DNA of 19,491 bases, taken from NCBI GenBank assembly GCA_038318895.1, contig JBBQCS010000056.1:1-19491 (forward strand), given 5' to 3'. The notes under the pieces were generated by a model that had not been told where the DNA came from, ran no database searches, and worked only from the letters and a program-made list of their open reading frames with translations. The position numbers were made by a program, and so were the translations under genes. The DNA is from UBA11222 sp030652895 (GTDB lineage Bacteria > Pseudomonadota > Alphaproteobacteria > UBA11222). Shown here piece after piece: positions 1 to 8,428 of this stretch (its first letter is position 1; each line of letters starts with the position of its first letter).

Positions 1-29
1 TTAATTTTTCAGACTGTTGATAATTGCGA

Positions 30-42
30 GGTGCACTGCACC
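30..42. promoter_or_regulatory. 13-bp dyad with flanking direct repeats, possible operator
   Basis: GGTGCA and TGCACC form an inverted repeat around one central base, with no loop, so it suits a dimeric DNA-binding protein better than an RNA hairpin. The 7-mer TGCGAGG occurs on both sides, at 25-31 and 44-50. No gene is visible in bases 1-92; the longest minus-strand open stretch reaching the left edge is about 19 codons. The site may belong to a gene beyond the left edge. Its function is inference only. Confidence 0.25.
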
Positions 43-92
43 ATGCGAGGGACCACCCCGGTTATTTCTCCCGAGCAACTACGATGCGAATT

Positions 93-443
93 TTACGCCT
101 GGCCCAATTCATCCAGAAGTGCCGACGCAACGTCGCGTAGGCCGGGAAGAGAAGTTTGTGTAATACGCCAAACCCGAGCGTGATCCACTGCCGCATATCC
201 GTGAATAAGCTGATTGCGAAATGCAATTATTCCTGCATATTCAGGTATGCGGTGCGCCATAGCCGGGTCCACTTTCGAAAGCAAATTCAGGGCTTCGCCG
301 ATAATCTCGAATTTGCGCTCGACTGCCGAATGGATAAGTGGGGTGTTCGCATAAGTTTTAAAGTCAACGCCATCGATAAACGTCTTGATCGCATCCGCCG
401 CCTCGCGTATGTCCCACAAATATGCGCGCGCGTCACGCTGCAT
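93..443 (-). CDS. hepT: HepT-like (DUF86) toxin RNase of a MntA/HepT pair
   Basis: This 116-residue, mostly helical protein has the size of HepT/DUF86 proteins. The family's RX4HXY RNase motif is intact: R76, H81 and Y83 in RNQLIHGY. In characterised pairs HepT is a HEPN ribonuclease, and its cognate MntA nucleotidyltransferase silences it by adding AMP to the motif tyrosine. The ATG at 441-443 lies inside the end of the upstream nucleotidyltransferase gene; the two overlap by 11 bases, which indicates translational coupling. The antitoxin-first order matches known mntA-hepT operons. The active site is intact, so the toxin is probably functional. It lies near the left edge with no recognised gene downstream in the window. 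Confidence 0.85.
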   Translation of the reverse strand: MQRDARAYLWDIREAADAIKTFIDGVDFKTYANTPLIHSAVERKFEIIGEALNLLSKVDPAMAHRIPEYAGIIAFRNQLIHGYAAVDHARVWRITQTSLPGLRDVASALLDELGQA

Positions 444-777
444 AAACAGTCTCGCGCGTTTGATTGATGCTTTTCAGCACAAAGGGGTTTTTGATCGCTG
501 CGGGTTCGACCAAATCAACAGGGCGTTCAAGAAGTGCGGTGAGCGCCGACTTCAGTCCAAAAAACTCCTCAAGCGGGCCTAAGCCGCTGGAGGGCTGAAA
601 CTCGACAAGAAAATCTGCATCACTTGTGGCAGGATCAAAATCATCCCCGCGCGCGGCCGAGCCAAAGACATCAAGCCGGGCCACATGAAATTTGCGGCAC
701 AAGGCTTCGAGTTCGGCGCGCCTACTATGGATCAAACTGTGAATGACCGCCTCGCACTGTTTTTGAACCCACGCCAC
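433..777 (-). CDS. mntA: MntA-like minimal nucleotidyltransferase antitoxin
   Basis: This 114-residue protein carries the minimal nucleotidyltransferase fold signature: FGSAARGD at 38-45 and SDADFLVEF at 52-60, with D53 and D55 as predicted metal-binding aspartates. Family members transfer AMP from ATP to the HepT tyrosine. The canonical spacing is GSX10DXD; here 12 residues (41-52) separate GS from DXD, a two-residue longer loop. The start is a GTG at 775-777 and no ATG start is available. An AGG 11 bases upstream is a weak ribosome binding site, so initiation may be inefficient. The gene overlaps hepT by 11 bases and lies 73 bases downstream of the ABC ATPase on the same strand. Confidence 0.83.
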   Translation of the reverse strand: MAWVQKQCEAVIHSLIHSRRAELEALCRKFHVARLDVFGSAARGDDFDPATSDADFLVEFQPSSGLGPLEEFFGLKSALTALLERPVDLVEPAAIKNPFVLKSINQTRETVYAA

Positions 778-850
778 CGGATGATAGCCTAATACATAAC
801 ATGACCAACATATAAAGTGTAGTCAGACGGAGTGAAAATACCCCTCCTTC

Positions 851-1834
851 TCACTTCGCCGTCAGCTGCAAGAACACATCTTCCAGATCGGATTCTTCGG
901 TGGAGATATCGGCGATGGCGATGCCGGCGTCTTTTATCCGGTCGATCAGCATCATTACCGGCGTATCGGCGGGATTATATCGCACCGCCAGTTTGCCATT
1001 GTGCAGGCGTTCTACATTGAGACCGGCAAGGGAGGCCGGAACCTGCGCCACCGCATGCGCCGGGCTGATCACCAGCCGTTTGTCGCTGATGCGCGCAAGC
1101 AGTTGTGGCGTGGGTTCACAGGCGATGACCTGGCCGTGATTGATGATGGCGATGCGGTCGCACATGGCCTCGGCTTCTTCCAGATAATGGGTGGTCAGGA
1201 CAATAGTCGTGCCGCGCGCGTTCAGTGTACGGACATATTCCCATAGCTGCTGGCGCAGCTCCACGTCCACGCCCGCCGTGGGTTCATCCAGCACCAGAAT
1301 GGGCGGGCTGTGCACCATCGCCTTGGCGACCAGCAGACGCCGCCGCATACCTCCGGACAGCGTACGGGCATAGGCTTGCGCCTTGTCAGACAGGCCGAGC
1401 ACTTCGAGAATTTCCGCCGTGCGCCGCTCGGATTTGGGAACGCCATACATGCCGGCCTGCAAATCAAGCAAATCGGCAGGGGTGAAAAACGGATCAATGC
1501 TCAGTTCCTGCGGCACGACGCCAATCGATACGCGCGCCTTGCGCGGATTGCGGTCAATATCAAAACCCCAGACGCGGGCATGTCCGCCGCTTTTGACGAC
1601 CAGCCCGGCCAGAATATTGATAAAGGTGGATTTTCCCGCACCATTGGGGCCAAGCAGGCCGAAAATCGAGCCGCGCGGTATATCCAGATCAATGCCTTTC
1701 AGGGCATGTTTTGGCGGTCCGCCCCCCTGCCCGGCATAGGTTTTCTGTAAACCGCGCGCTTCGATGGCATTGTCACCTGCCGCCACTGGTATTTCGATGG
1801 TCGCTTTTGTGTTACGCATAAGAATGGGTATCAT
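851..1834 (-). CDS. ABC transporter ATP-binding protein (ABC-2 exporter type)
   Basis: This is a 327-residue nucleotide-binding subunit with every catalytic motif: Walker A GPNGAGKST at 62-70, Q-loop Q109, signature LSGGM at 159-163, Walker B with D-loop ILVLDEPTAGVD at 179-190, and H-loop H216. The domain order and the C-terminal extension after about residue 240 resemble the YadG/NodI/DrrA group, which energises ABC-2 membrane permeases for export. The usual permease gene is not adjacent: downstream lies mntA-hepT and upstream is divergent polA, so the partner is elsewhere or missing. ATG 1834 is used; ATG 1817-1819 (MRNTK) is equally plausible, and neither has a clear Shine-Dalgarno. The substrate cannot be told from the ATPase. 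Confidence 0.9.
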   Translation of the reverse strand: MIPILMRNTKATIEIPVAAGDNAIEARGLQKTYAGQGGGPPKHALKGIDLDIPRGSIFGLLGPNGAGKSTFINILAGLVVKSGGHARVWGFDIDRNPRKARVSIGVVPQELSIDPFFTPADLLDLQAGMYGVPKSERRTAEILEVLGLSDKAQAYARTLSGGMRRRLLVAKAMVHSPPILVLDEPTAGVDVELRQQLWEYVRTLNARGTTIVLTTHYLEEAEAMCDRIAIINHGQVIACEPTPQLLARISDKRLVISPAHAVAQVPASLAGLNVERLHNGKLAVRYNPADTPVMMLIDRIKDAGIAIADISTEESDLEDVFLQLTAK

Positions 1835-1874
1835 TGGGCGCCAAGCCCGGTCAACGGAGAGTTCAACGATTACG

Positions 1875-4757
1875 ATGAGTGCAGCAAAAACCCCGCAACC
1901 AGCGCAAAAACCCCTTGGCCCGGGGGACCATCTCTATCTGATCGACGGGTCCGGGTATATATTTCGCGCCTATCACGCCCTGCCGCCTCTGACCCGCAAA
2001 AGCGACGGGTTGCCGGTGGGCGCGGTCAGCGGTTTTTGCAACATGCTGTACAAGCTGATCGAGGACACGAAATCCGGCGAGACCGTTACCCATATTGCTG
2101 TGATATTTGATTCCGCGCGCAAAACCTTCCGCAACGACATATATCCGGCCTACAAGGCCAATCGCGACGAGCCGCCCGAGGATCTGAAGCCACAATTCTC
2201 CATCATTCGTGATGCGGTGCGCGCCTTCAATGTGGTGGCGGTGGAACAGCCGGGGTTCGAGGCCGACGATCTGATCGCAACCTTCGTGCAGCAGGCCCAG
2301 GCGCGCCAGGCGCGGGTGACGATTGTGTCGTCGGACAAGGATCTGATGCAACTGGTCGGCGATGGCGTCGATATGCTCGACCCCATGAAAAATATTCATA
2401 TCGGCCCCGATCAGGTGTTTGAAAAATTTGGCGTCCGTCCGGACAGGGTCGTGGATGTGCAGGCGCTGGCGGGGGACGCATCGGACAATGTGCCGGGGGT
2501 TCCCGGTATTGGCATCAAGACGGCGGCGCAGCTTATTCAGGAATATGGCGATCTGGACACCCTGCTGGCGCGGGCGGGGGAAATCAAACAGCCCAAGCGG
2601 CGCGAAAATCTTCTGGAACATGCGCAAATGGCGCGCATCAGCCGCGAACTGGTGCGGCTGCGCAGTGATGTTGAATCGGGCGTCGAAATTGACAGCATGA
2701 CAATACAGCATCCGGATTCTACCCAATTGCTCGGCTTTCTTTCCGATATGGAGTTTAACACCCTGTCGCGCCGTATCGCCGCGGAGATGCGCGTAGAAAT
2801 ACCACAGCGCACAGCGCAGGCAGACGCTGGACCCGCCACGCAGAAAGTCCCGATGGGCGAGCGCGGGGCGCCCGGCGCAACCATTCCCGGGCTGGATGCG
2901 CGCATTGATCCGTCCACATATGAAACCATATCCAGCGCAGAGGCGCTGGAGCGCTGGATTGCCGCGGCCTATAAGGCGGGGACCGTAATCATTGATACCG
3001 AAACCAATTCGCTGGATGCGATGCGCGCGGATCTGGTGGGGATTTCGCTTTCAACCGCGCCCGGAATTGCGTGCTATATTCCTGTTGGCCACACAGGGCC
3101 TGACGGGGATGGCGCGCTGTCGCTTGGTGGCGGTGCGCCCGCGCAGCTTGCGCGCAGTGAGGTTCTGGCGCGCCTTAAACCCCTGTTCGAGGATCCCGGG
3201 GTGCTGAAGGTCGGGCAAAATCTGAAATATGACATGCTGGTGCTGTCCCGTTATGGCGTGGGCCTTGCGCCTATCGATGACACCATGTTGCTGTCCTATG
3301 CGCTGGATGCCGGATTGCACGGCCACGGCATGGACGAATTGTCCAAACTGCATCTGGGCCATACCCCCATCGCCTTCAAGGAAGTTACCGGCAGCGGCAA
3401 GGACAAGCGCACCTTTGACCGCGTCCCCCTGGACAAGGCGACCGAATATGCCGCGGAAGACGCCGATGTCACAGGCCGCTTGTTTCATATTTTGAAGCCG
3501 CGGCTGGTGGCCGAACATATGACCGCGATGTACGAGACGCTGGAGCGGCCGCTGGCGCCGGTGCTGGTGGAAATGGAACGAACGGGTATCAAGGTGGACG
3601 CGTCACTGCTGGCGCGTCTGTCATCTGAATTTTCCCAGCGCATGGCGGAATATGAAGACCAGATTTATGCGCTAGCCGGAGAGAAATTCAATATCGCGTC
3701 TCCCAAACAGCTTGGCGAAATACTGTTCGGAAAGCTCGGCATGGCGGGGGATCGAAAAACCAAGGGCGGGGATCAGTCCACCGGCGCGGATGTGCTGGAA
3801 TCACTGGCGGCGCAAGGCCATGATTTACCCGCGCGTGTCATCGACTGGCGGCAATTATCGAAACTCAAGGGCACCTATACAGAGGCCCTGCAGGCGCATA
3901 TTAATCCCGATACGGGGCGTGTACACACGTCCTATTCAATGGCGGCAACGTCAACCGGCCGGCTGTCGTCGAATGACCCGAATTTGCAGAACATCCCCAT
4001 TCGAACGGAAGAAGGGCGCAAGCTGCGCGAAGCATTTATTGCGGCGCCAGGCCATAGACTGGTCAGTGCGGACTACAGCCAGATCGAGTTGCGGATTCTG
4101 GCCGAAATCGCGGATATTGATGCCCTCAAACAGGCCTTTTCCAGAGGCGACGATATTCACGCCATTACCGCAAGCGAGATGTTCGACGTGCCGGTGAAGG
4201 ATATGGACCCCGCCATTCGCCGCCGCGCCAAGGCGATCAATTTTGGCATAATTTACGGCATATCCGCTTTCGGTCTGGCCAATCAATTGCGCATTCCGCA
4301 CGGCGAGGCGCAGCGTTATATCGCCGCCTATTTTGAGAAGTTTCCTGGAATTCGCGCTTATATGGATGAGACAAAGAAAATCTGCCGTGAGAACGGTCAT
4401 GTTACGACATTGTTCGGGCGCAAGATTCACTTTCCCGGCATCAATCAGAAAAACCCGGCGCATCGCGCGTTTTCCGAACGCGCGGCGATCAATGCACCGA
4501 TTCAGGGCTCGGCAGCAGATATTATCCGCCGCGCCATGGTCCGTATTCCCGGCGCGCTGCGCAGCGCGCGGCTGAGTGCGCGCATGCTGTTGCAGGTGCA
4601 TGATGAGCTGGTTTTTGAGGTGCCCGATGCAGAGATCGAGGCAACCAAAAAGCTGGTCAGCCGCGTAATGGAGCAGGCAGCCATGCCTACCGTGGCGATA
4701 TCCGTGCCGCTAACGGTTGACGCCAAGGCCGGAGAAAATTGGGAACAGGCGCACTAA
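1875..4757 (+). CDS. polA: DNA polymerase I
   Basis: DNA polymerase I (960 residues) removes RNA primers and fills gaps in replication and excision repair. All three domains are present. The N-terminal 5' nuclease begins with LIDGSGYIFRAYHAL (D24). The 3'-5' proofreading exonuclease keeps D374 and E376 in DTETNSLD, plus NLKYD and YAAEDAD, so proofreading should be active. The polymerase has D733 in DYSQIELR, the O-helix R782/K786/F790/Y794 (KAINFGIIYG) and H909-D910-E in QVHDELVFE, all offset by a constant 28 residues from E. coli. The frame is open back to 1764, but that extension runs across the ABC gene start. ATG 1875, with GGAGAG at 1856-1861 about 13 bases upstream, fits the family better. 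Confidence 0.97.
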   Translation: MSAAKTPQPAQKPLGPGDHLYLIDGSGYIFRAYHALPPLTRKSDGLPVGAVSGFCNMLYKLIEDTKSGETVTHIAVIFDSARKTFRNDIYPAYKANRDEPPEDLKPQFSIIRDAVRAFNVVAVEQPGFEADDLIATFVQQAQARQARVTIVSSDKDLMQLVGDGVDMLDPMKNIHIGPDQVFEKFGVRPDRVVDVQALAGDASDNVPGVPGIGIKTAAQLIQEYGDLDTLLARAGEIKQPKRRENLLEHAQMARISRELVRLRSDVESGVEIDSMTIQHPDSTQLLGFLSDMEFNTLSRRIAAEMRVEIPQRTAQADAGPATQKVPMGERGAPGATIPGLDARIDPSTYETISSAEALERWIAAAYKAGTVIIDTETNSLDAMRADLVGISLSTAPGIACYIPVGHTGPDGDGALSLGGGAPAQLARSEVLARLKPLFEDPGVLKVGQNLKYDMLVLSRYGVGLAPIDDTMLLSYALDAGLHGHGMDELSKLHLGHTPIAFKEVTGSGKDKRTFDRVPLDKATEYAAEDADVTGRLFHILKPRLVAEHMTAMYETLERPLAPVLVEMERTGIKVDASLLARLSSEFSQRMAEYEDQIYALAGEKFNIASPKQLGEILFGKLGMAGDRKTKGGDQSTGADVLESLAAQGHDLPARVIDWRQLSKLKGTYTEALQAHINPDTGRVHTSYSMAATSTGRLSSNDPNLQNIPIRTEEGRKLREAFIAAPGHRLVSADYSQIELRILAEIADIDALKQAFSRGDDIHAITASEMFDVPVKDMDPAIRRRAKAINFGIIYGISAFGLANQLRIPHGEAQRYIAAYFEKFPGIRAYMDETKKICRENGHVTTLFGRKIHFPGINQKNPAHRAFSERAAINAPIQGSAADIIRRAMVRIPGALRSARLSARMLLQVHDELVFEVPDAEIEATKKLVSRVMEQAAMPTVAISVPLTVDAKAGENWEQAH

Positions 4758-4769
4758 ACGGGCAAATGA

Positions 4770-6488
4770 TCAGGCCGCGTAACGCGCAAGAACTGATTCA
4801 GGATCTATTCCCGCCTCACGCAACATAACGCTGAGTTCCTCGATTTTGGCGGCGGCCTCTGGCCCCGCCCCGCTGCCCAGATAATCTTTTAACGCGCCCG
4901 GTTGGCGGATAAAACTTAGCGCAATGCGCTGCGCGTGATCACGGGATTTTCCCCTGGTGAGTATGTTTGATGACGCCAGTTTCAGCAGCGCAAGGCATTT
5001 ACTGAGAGGGTTATCCTGACCATTGCTGACCCGGTCAAACAAACGATTGGTTTCAATAATTGCAAAACAGGCCGCGTCCAGATGCTGGGATATTGCCTGT
5101 TTACGTGTCGTATTCAATTCTGACTGCAAAACCTTGTTTTGCAGATCACACAACAGACGCAGGCGGTTAGATACAGCCACATCAGGAGAGGCGAAATATT
5201 GATTGAAGGCAGGCGCGTCCAGCATCGCTTGCAGAATTGCCGAGAGTTTGCGCTTGTTCGCATCGCCGACAATATTGTCGCCGATATACAGCAGGCGCTC
5301 CGCCTTATCGGCTGGATTTTCCGCCTCGTTCAGATAGGCGTCCAGTGTGTCGGGCGAGATCAGGCGTTCGGATCGGCTTCGGAATGCGGCCAGCACTTCG
5401 TCATTGGGTATGAGGTTGCCGCAGGCCAGAACCACCTTTGACGCCAGCCGGCGTAGAAATTTTACCTCCGCGGCAAGTGTGTCTTGTGAAAGACGTTTTG
5501 TTCCTTCCAATTCCTTCAAAACGCGCCGGAGGAGTGCCGTGCGCGCTTCGGGAAGTGCACCCGCGCCAAAATGTGTGTTGAGGGAAGCTATCCCCGGAGA
5601 AGCCATTTCGGCCGGGTTAAGCAATCCGCTGGCCAGTTCGACCAGGCGTTGCAGGGCACTGCCCAGATCCTCCTGTTCGCCGACCACATCTTTGATGGCC
5701 GAGGATGCGGATAGAATTTCCGATGCATACCCATCAATGCATACGAGGCAAAATTTTTGTAATGCCGGATCGTCGTGCGGAACGTCATCTATCAATTCCA
5801 GCATACGCACCAGTTTGTCATCCCAGTCTTCGCAATCCTCCAGATGGGCGGTGATGGCCGCGTTAAGCAGATATTCCCGGCGCGGATCTGTGGTCAGTTG
5901 CTTTGCCAGGTCACCCAGATTTTTATTTTTCAAGCTCGGCAAACGCTTTTTGTCGCGGTCCACATAGACCATAATCATGGCGTCGCTGACCAGCTTGTGC
6001 AGTGTTTTTACACGCTCGCCAACGGTGCCTTCCCCCGCTTGCGATTGAGAAATAGCCATTTTTTGCACCGCCGCCTGCAGAACAGTGCCGGTGCTTTCAA
6101 GACGTTCCAGATTGGCGGGGCTATGCAGCAATTCAAGTGACGTAATTTTCCAGCGATTCAGGCTGTCCTGCAGCAGCCGGACAATCGTTTTCCGCGCGTC
6201 ATAGGAATAAAGATCAAGCGGCTTGAAGCACGGAAGAGATTCAACAGATTCAGTCTTGCCCGCGCCAGCACTACGAGTATCACTCTCGCCCTCCTGGAAG
6301 ATGCGCACCGACAGATAATTACCGTCATCGCCGAGCGTTTCCTTCGTCACCTGTACAGAAGTACCGCCGCCGACCAGTTCTTTTGCCTGCTTTAGCGCCT
6401 TGTCGCGTGACTCCATGGCGCCGTAAAACTGCCATTTGCCTTTTGGCGGCTTGACGCTGATCTCATAATGTATCTGGCCGCTTGACAT
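4770..6488 (-). CDS. Conserved-looking hypothetical protein, 572 residues, unrecognised
   Basis: I do not recognise this protein. It has no signal peptide, membrane segment or nucleotide-binding motif that I can see, and is probably cytoplasmic. Residues 1-70 look like a small mixed alpha/beta module (alternating strands, a KALKQAKELV helix, then strands around VQVTKET and LSVRIF). A polar linker rich in S, G and E follows at about 71-85. The remaining ~480 residues are almost entirely predicted helix with repeated leucine-rich amphipathic stretches, suggesting an alpha-solenoid or scaffold. Few cysteines are present and none form CxxC. Coding status is well supported: a long ORF, ATG at 6486-6488, and AGAGG five bases upstream on the minus strand. 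It converges on polA with only 12 bases between stop codons. Confidence 0.8.
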   Translation of the reverse strand: MSSGQIHYEISVKPPKGKWQFYGAMESRDKALKQAKELVGGGTSVQVTKETLGDDGNYLSVRIFQEGESDTRSAGAGKTESVESLPCFKPLDLYSYDARKTIVRLLQDSLNRWKITSLELLHSPANLERLESTGTVLQAAVQKMAISQSQAGEGTVGERVKTLHKLVSDAMIMVYVDRDKKRLPSLKNKNLGDLAKQLTTDPRREYLLNAAITAHLEDCEDWDDKLVRMLELIDDVPHDDPALQKFCLVCIDGYASEILSASSAIKDVVGEQEDLGSALQRLVELASGLLNPAEMASPGIASLNTHFGAGALPEARTALLRRVLKELEGTKRLSQDTLAAEVKFLRRLASKVVLACGNLIPNDEVLAAFRSRSERLISPDTLDAYLNEAENPADKAERLLYIGDNIVGDANKRKLSAILQAMLDAPAFNQYFASPDVAVSNRLRLLCDLQNKVLQSELNTTRKQAISQHLDAACFAIIETNRLFDRVSNGQDNPLSKCLALLKLASSNILTRGKSRDHAQRIALSFIRQPGALKDYLGSGAGPEAAAKIEELSVMLREAGIDPESVLARYAA

Positions 6489-6596
6489 GCCTGCCTCTAT
6501 ATTTCCTGAATTGAGGGCATGTTAGGCGAAGGGCGTTAATGGCAGGTGAACGGGATCGATAAAATAGCTAATAAAGGGTTAGAGCCAGCAATTGGC

Positions 6597-7790
6597 ATGG
6601 TCACGCGCGTACGACAGGGCGCAAAAATAATCAGCGTGATTTTGAGCTGTACAATAATAGTGCCTGCTCTTGCCGCAAACCCCGTATCAGTTGATACGAA
6701 GTTGCGCTCAGTCCCGGACATTCAGATTACCCTTTATGCCGGTGATGTCGGGGGTGCGCGTTTTCTTCGTTTTACGTCTGCCGGGGAACTGATCGTAAGT
6801 TCGACGGGTGACGGCCGGGTGATCATCCTGTCCCGGGACCACGACGGCGACGGCGCTGCGGATTCGAGACGTATCCTGCTGGACGGGCTGAATGGGCCCC
6901 ATGGTATCGATCTGTCTGGCGGCATGCTGTATGTGGCCGAAGAGGATGCGATTGGCCGTATCGCCATTAATGAAACGACAGGAAACGTTGAAGGCGTCTA
7001 TACGCGGATCATCACGGGACTGCCTCAGGGCGGCGGACACTCAACCAGAACCGTGCGGGTTGGGCCTGACGGTAAACTGTACGTAACCGTCGGGTCGAGT
7101 TGTAATGTCTGCCTGGAGGATGATCCGCGCCGTGCGGCAATGCTGCGTTATGACATTGATGGCTCCAATGGCGAGATCTATGCGCGGGGTTTACGCAATG
7201 CGGTGGGCTTTGACTGGCGGCCTTCGGATGGCGCACTGTTCGCCACAGATAATGGCCGCGACCTGTTGGGCGACGATTTTCCGCCCGATGAACTGAACCT
7301 TATTGAGCAAAGCAGGCATTATGGCTGGCCCTATGCATATGGAAATAACATTCCCGATCCGCAATTGGGCGCAGGCGCTGAGGAAGCAATTGCAAAGGCG
7401 GCGCCACCAGCATATGAATTTCGCGCCCACAATGCGCCTCTGGGGATCGCTTTTGTCCGTAACCCTGACGCGCCCGCAGGATTGCGCGGCGCAGCGCTGG
7501 TGGCGCTGCATGGTTCGTGGAATCGCAGCACCAAGGATGGGTATAAGGTCGTATCGCTACACTGGCAGGAGGACGGCGGCATTGCCCAGCGTGATTTTTT
7601 CTGGGGCTTTCTCGACAATGATAACGTCATTGGCCGCCCGGTGGATATCGCCGAAGGGCCGGACGGGGCCTTTTATGTCTCCGATGACTATGCCGGCGTA
7701 ATCTACAGGCTTGCCTTGGTATCCAACCGGTGTAACTGGTCGCTTTGGCCTCTGCGGGTTCCGTCCCTTCAATGTCTGATTGAGGATTAA
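6597..7790 (+). CDS. Exported PQQ-dependent sugar (glucose/sorbosone) dehydrogenase-like protein
   Basis: This is a beta-propeller of the glucose/sorbosone dehydrogenase family, normally a periplasmic PQQ-dependent oxidase of sugars or alcohols. Family signatures include SSCNVCLEDDPRRAAMLRY, ATDNGRDLLGDDFPPDELN and HYGWPYAYGNN. The chosen ATG gives 397 residues and puts a signal peptide at the N-terminus: basic residues R4, R6 and K10, a hydrophobic core at 11-25, and predicted cleavage after A24-L-A26. An in-frame GTG at 6546 would add 17 residues before the signal and is less likely. The last ~20 residues (tryptophans and cysteines after IYRLALVSN) do not resemble the propeller and may be a strain-specific tail. 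No PQQ biosynthesis gene or cytochrome partner is in the window. The gene lies upstream of the catabolic cluster on the same strand. Confidence 0.85.
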   Translation: MVTRVRQGAKIISVILSCTIIVPALAANPVSVDTKLRSVPDIQITLYAGDVGGARFLRFTSAGELIVSSTGDGRVIILSRDHDGDGAADSRRILLDGLNGPHGIDLSGGMLYVAEEDAIGRIAINETTGNVEGVYTRIITGLPQGGGHSTRTVRVGPDGKLYVTVGSSCNVCLEDDPRRAAMLRYDIDGSNGEIYARGLRNAVGFDWRPSDGALFATDNGRDLLGDDFPPDELNLIEQSRHYGWPYAYGNNIPDPQLGAGAEEAIAKAAPPAYEFRAHNAPLGIAFVRNPDAPAGLRGAALVALHGSWNRSTKDGYKVVSLHWQEDGGIAQRDFFWGFLDNDNVIGRPVDIAEGPDGAFYVSDDYAGVIYRLALVSNRCNWSLWPLRVPSLQCLIED

Positions 7791-7797
7791 TAAGCGA

Positions 7798-7844
7798 TAC
7801 CGTGCTGGAAAGTCACCGTCGAACTATGCCAGATTAGCACGGTA
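7798..7844 (+). repeat. 9-bp inverted repeat with 29-base spacer in the leader of the CMD gene
   Basis: TACCGTGCT at 7798-7806 is perfectly complementary to AGCACGGTA at 7836-7844. It lies between the sugar dehydrogenase stop and the next start codon at 7871. No T-run follows on either strand, so it is not a standard intrinsic terminator. It could be an RNA stem in the 5' leader or paired binding sites for a regulator of the downstream cluster. The repeat is seen directly; its role is inference. Confidence 0.4.
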
Positions 7845-7870
7845 AACATAATACAAGCGGGAACAGGAAT

Positions 7871-8428
7871 ATGCGACTTACAACACCGCGGGTTAAACCG
7901 CTGCAGGACGACGAACTTAACGAAGAACAACGCGACATCATGAAACCGCTGACGCGAAATGGCCGCGTGTTCAATATTTTCCGTTCCATGATTCATCATC
8001 CGGTGCTGTTCAAAAACTGGCTGACATTCGCCAATTATGTTTTAAGCAAGCGAAGCAGCATTTCGGCCCGCGACCGCGAAATCGCAATTTTGCGCATCGG
8101 CTGGCTGTGCAAGGCCGAATATGAATGGGCGCAGCATGTGATTATCGGCAAGGCGGCGGGCATCACGGATGAAGAGATTGATCGCATCGCGGCAGGGCCG
8201 GACGCTTCCGGTTGGGACGCATTCGATGCGGCAATCGTGCGTGCGACCGATGAATTGCACAAAGACAAAATCGTCAGCGACGCCACCTGGAAAACATTAT
8301 CCGGGCGGTACAATGAACAGCAATGCATGGATCTGGTATTTGCGGTCGGTCAATATAATCTGGTGTCGATGGCGCTCAATACGTTCGGCGTGCAACTGGA
8401 TCCCGGCCTTAAGGGTTTCAAAAAATAA
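7871..8428 (+). CDS. Carboxymuconolactone decarboxylase (CMD) family protein
   Basis: This 185-residue all-helical protein has the core CMD/AhpD-family stretch SARDREIAILRIGWLC followed by KAEYEWAQHV, with C80, E83 and H89 in the family's active-site region. The second cysteine of the AhpD CxxC pair is absent, so AhpD-type disulfide peroxidase activity is unlikely. Related proteins sit in many aromatic and other catabolic clusters, acting as decarboxylases, isomerase-like enzymes or unassigned partners. AGGA at 7865-7868 precedes the ATG. The stop overlaps the next start by one base (TAATG), implying coupled translation with the alpha/beta hydrolase and a shared process. The name describes the family; decarboxylation is not shown here. 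Confidence 0.85.
   Translation: MRLTTPRVKPLQDDELNEEQRDIMKPLTRNGRVFNIFRSMIHHPVLFKNWLTFANYVLSKRSSISARDREIAILRIGWLCKAEYEWAQHVIIGKAAGITDEEIDRIAAGPDASGWDAFDAAIVRATDELHKDKIVSDATWKTLSGRYNEQQCMDLVFAVGQYNLVSMALNTFGVQLDPGLKGFKK

Noticed and set aside
1..60. Possible C-terminal coding end reaching the left edge on the minus strand
   Set aside because: The frame is closed by a stop after about 19 codons and shows no family signature.
1764..1874. N-terminal extension of polA by 37 codons
   Set aside because: It overlaps the start of the divergent ABC gene and does not look like a PolA N-terminus; ATG 1875 with GGAGAG upstream is better placed.
1863..2726. Long minus-strand open frame opposite polA
   Set aside because: It is antisense to the conserved 5' nuclease domain, is rich in His and Arg as expected for a shadow frame, and has no recognisable domain.
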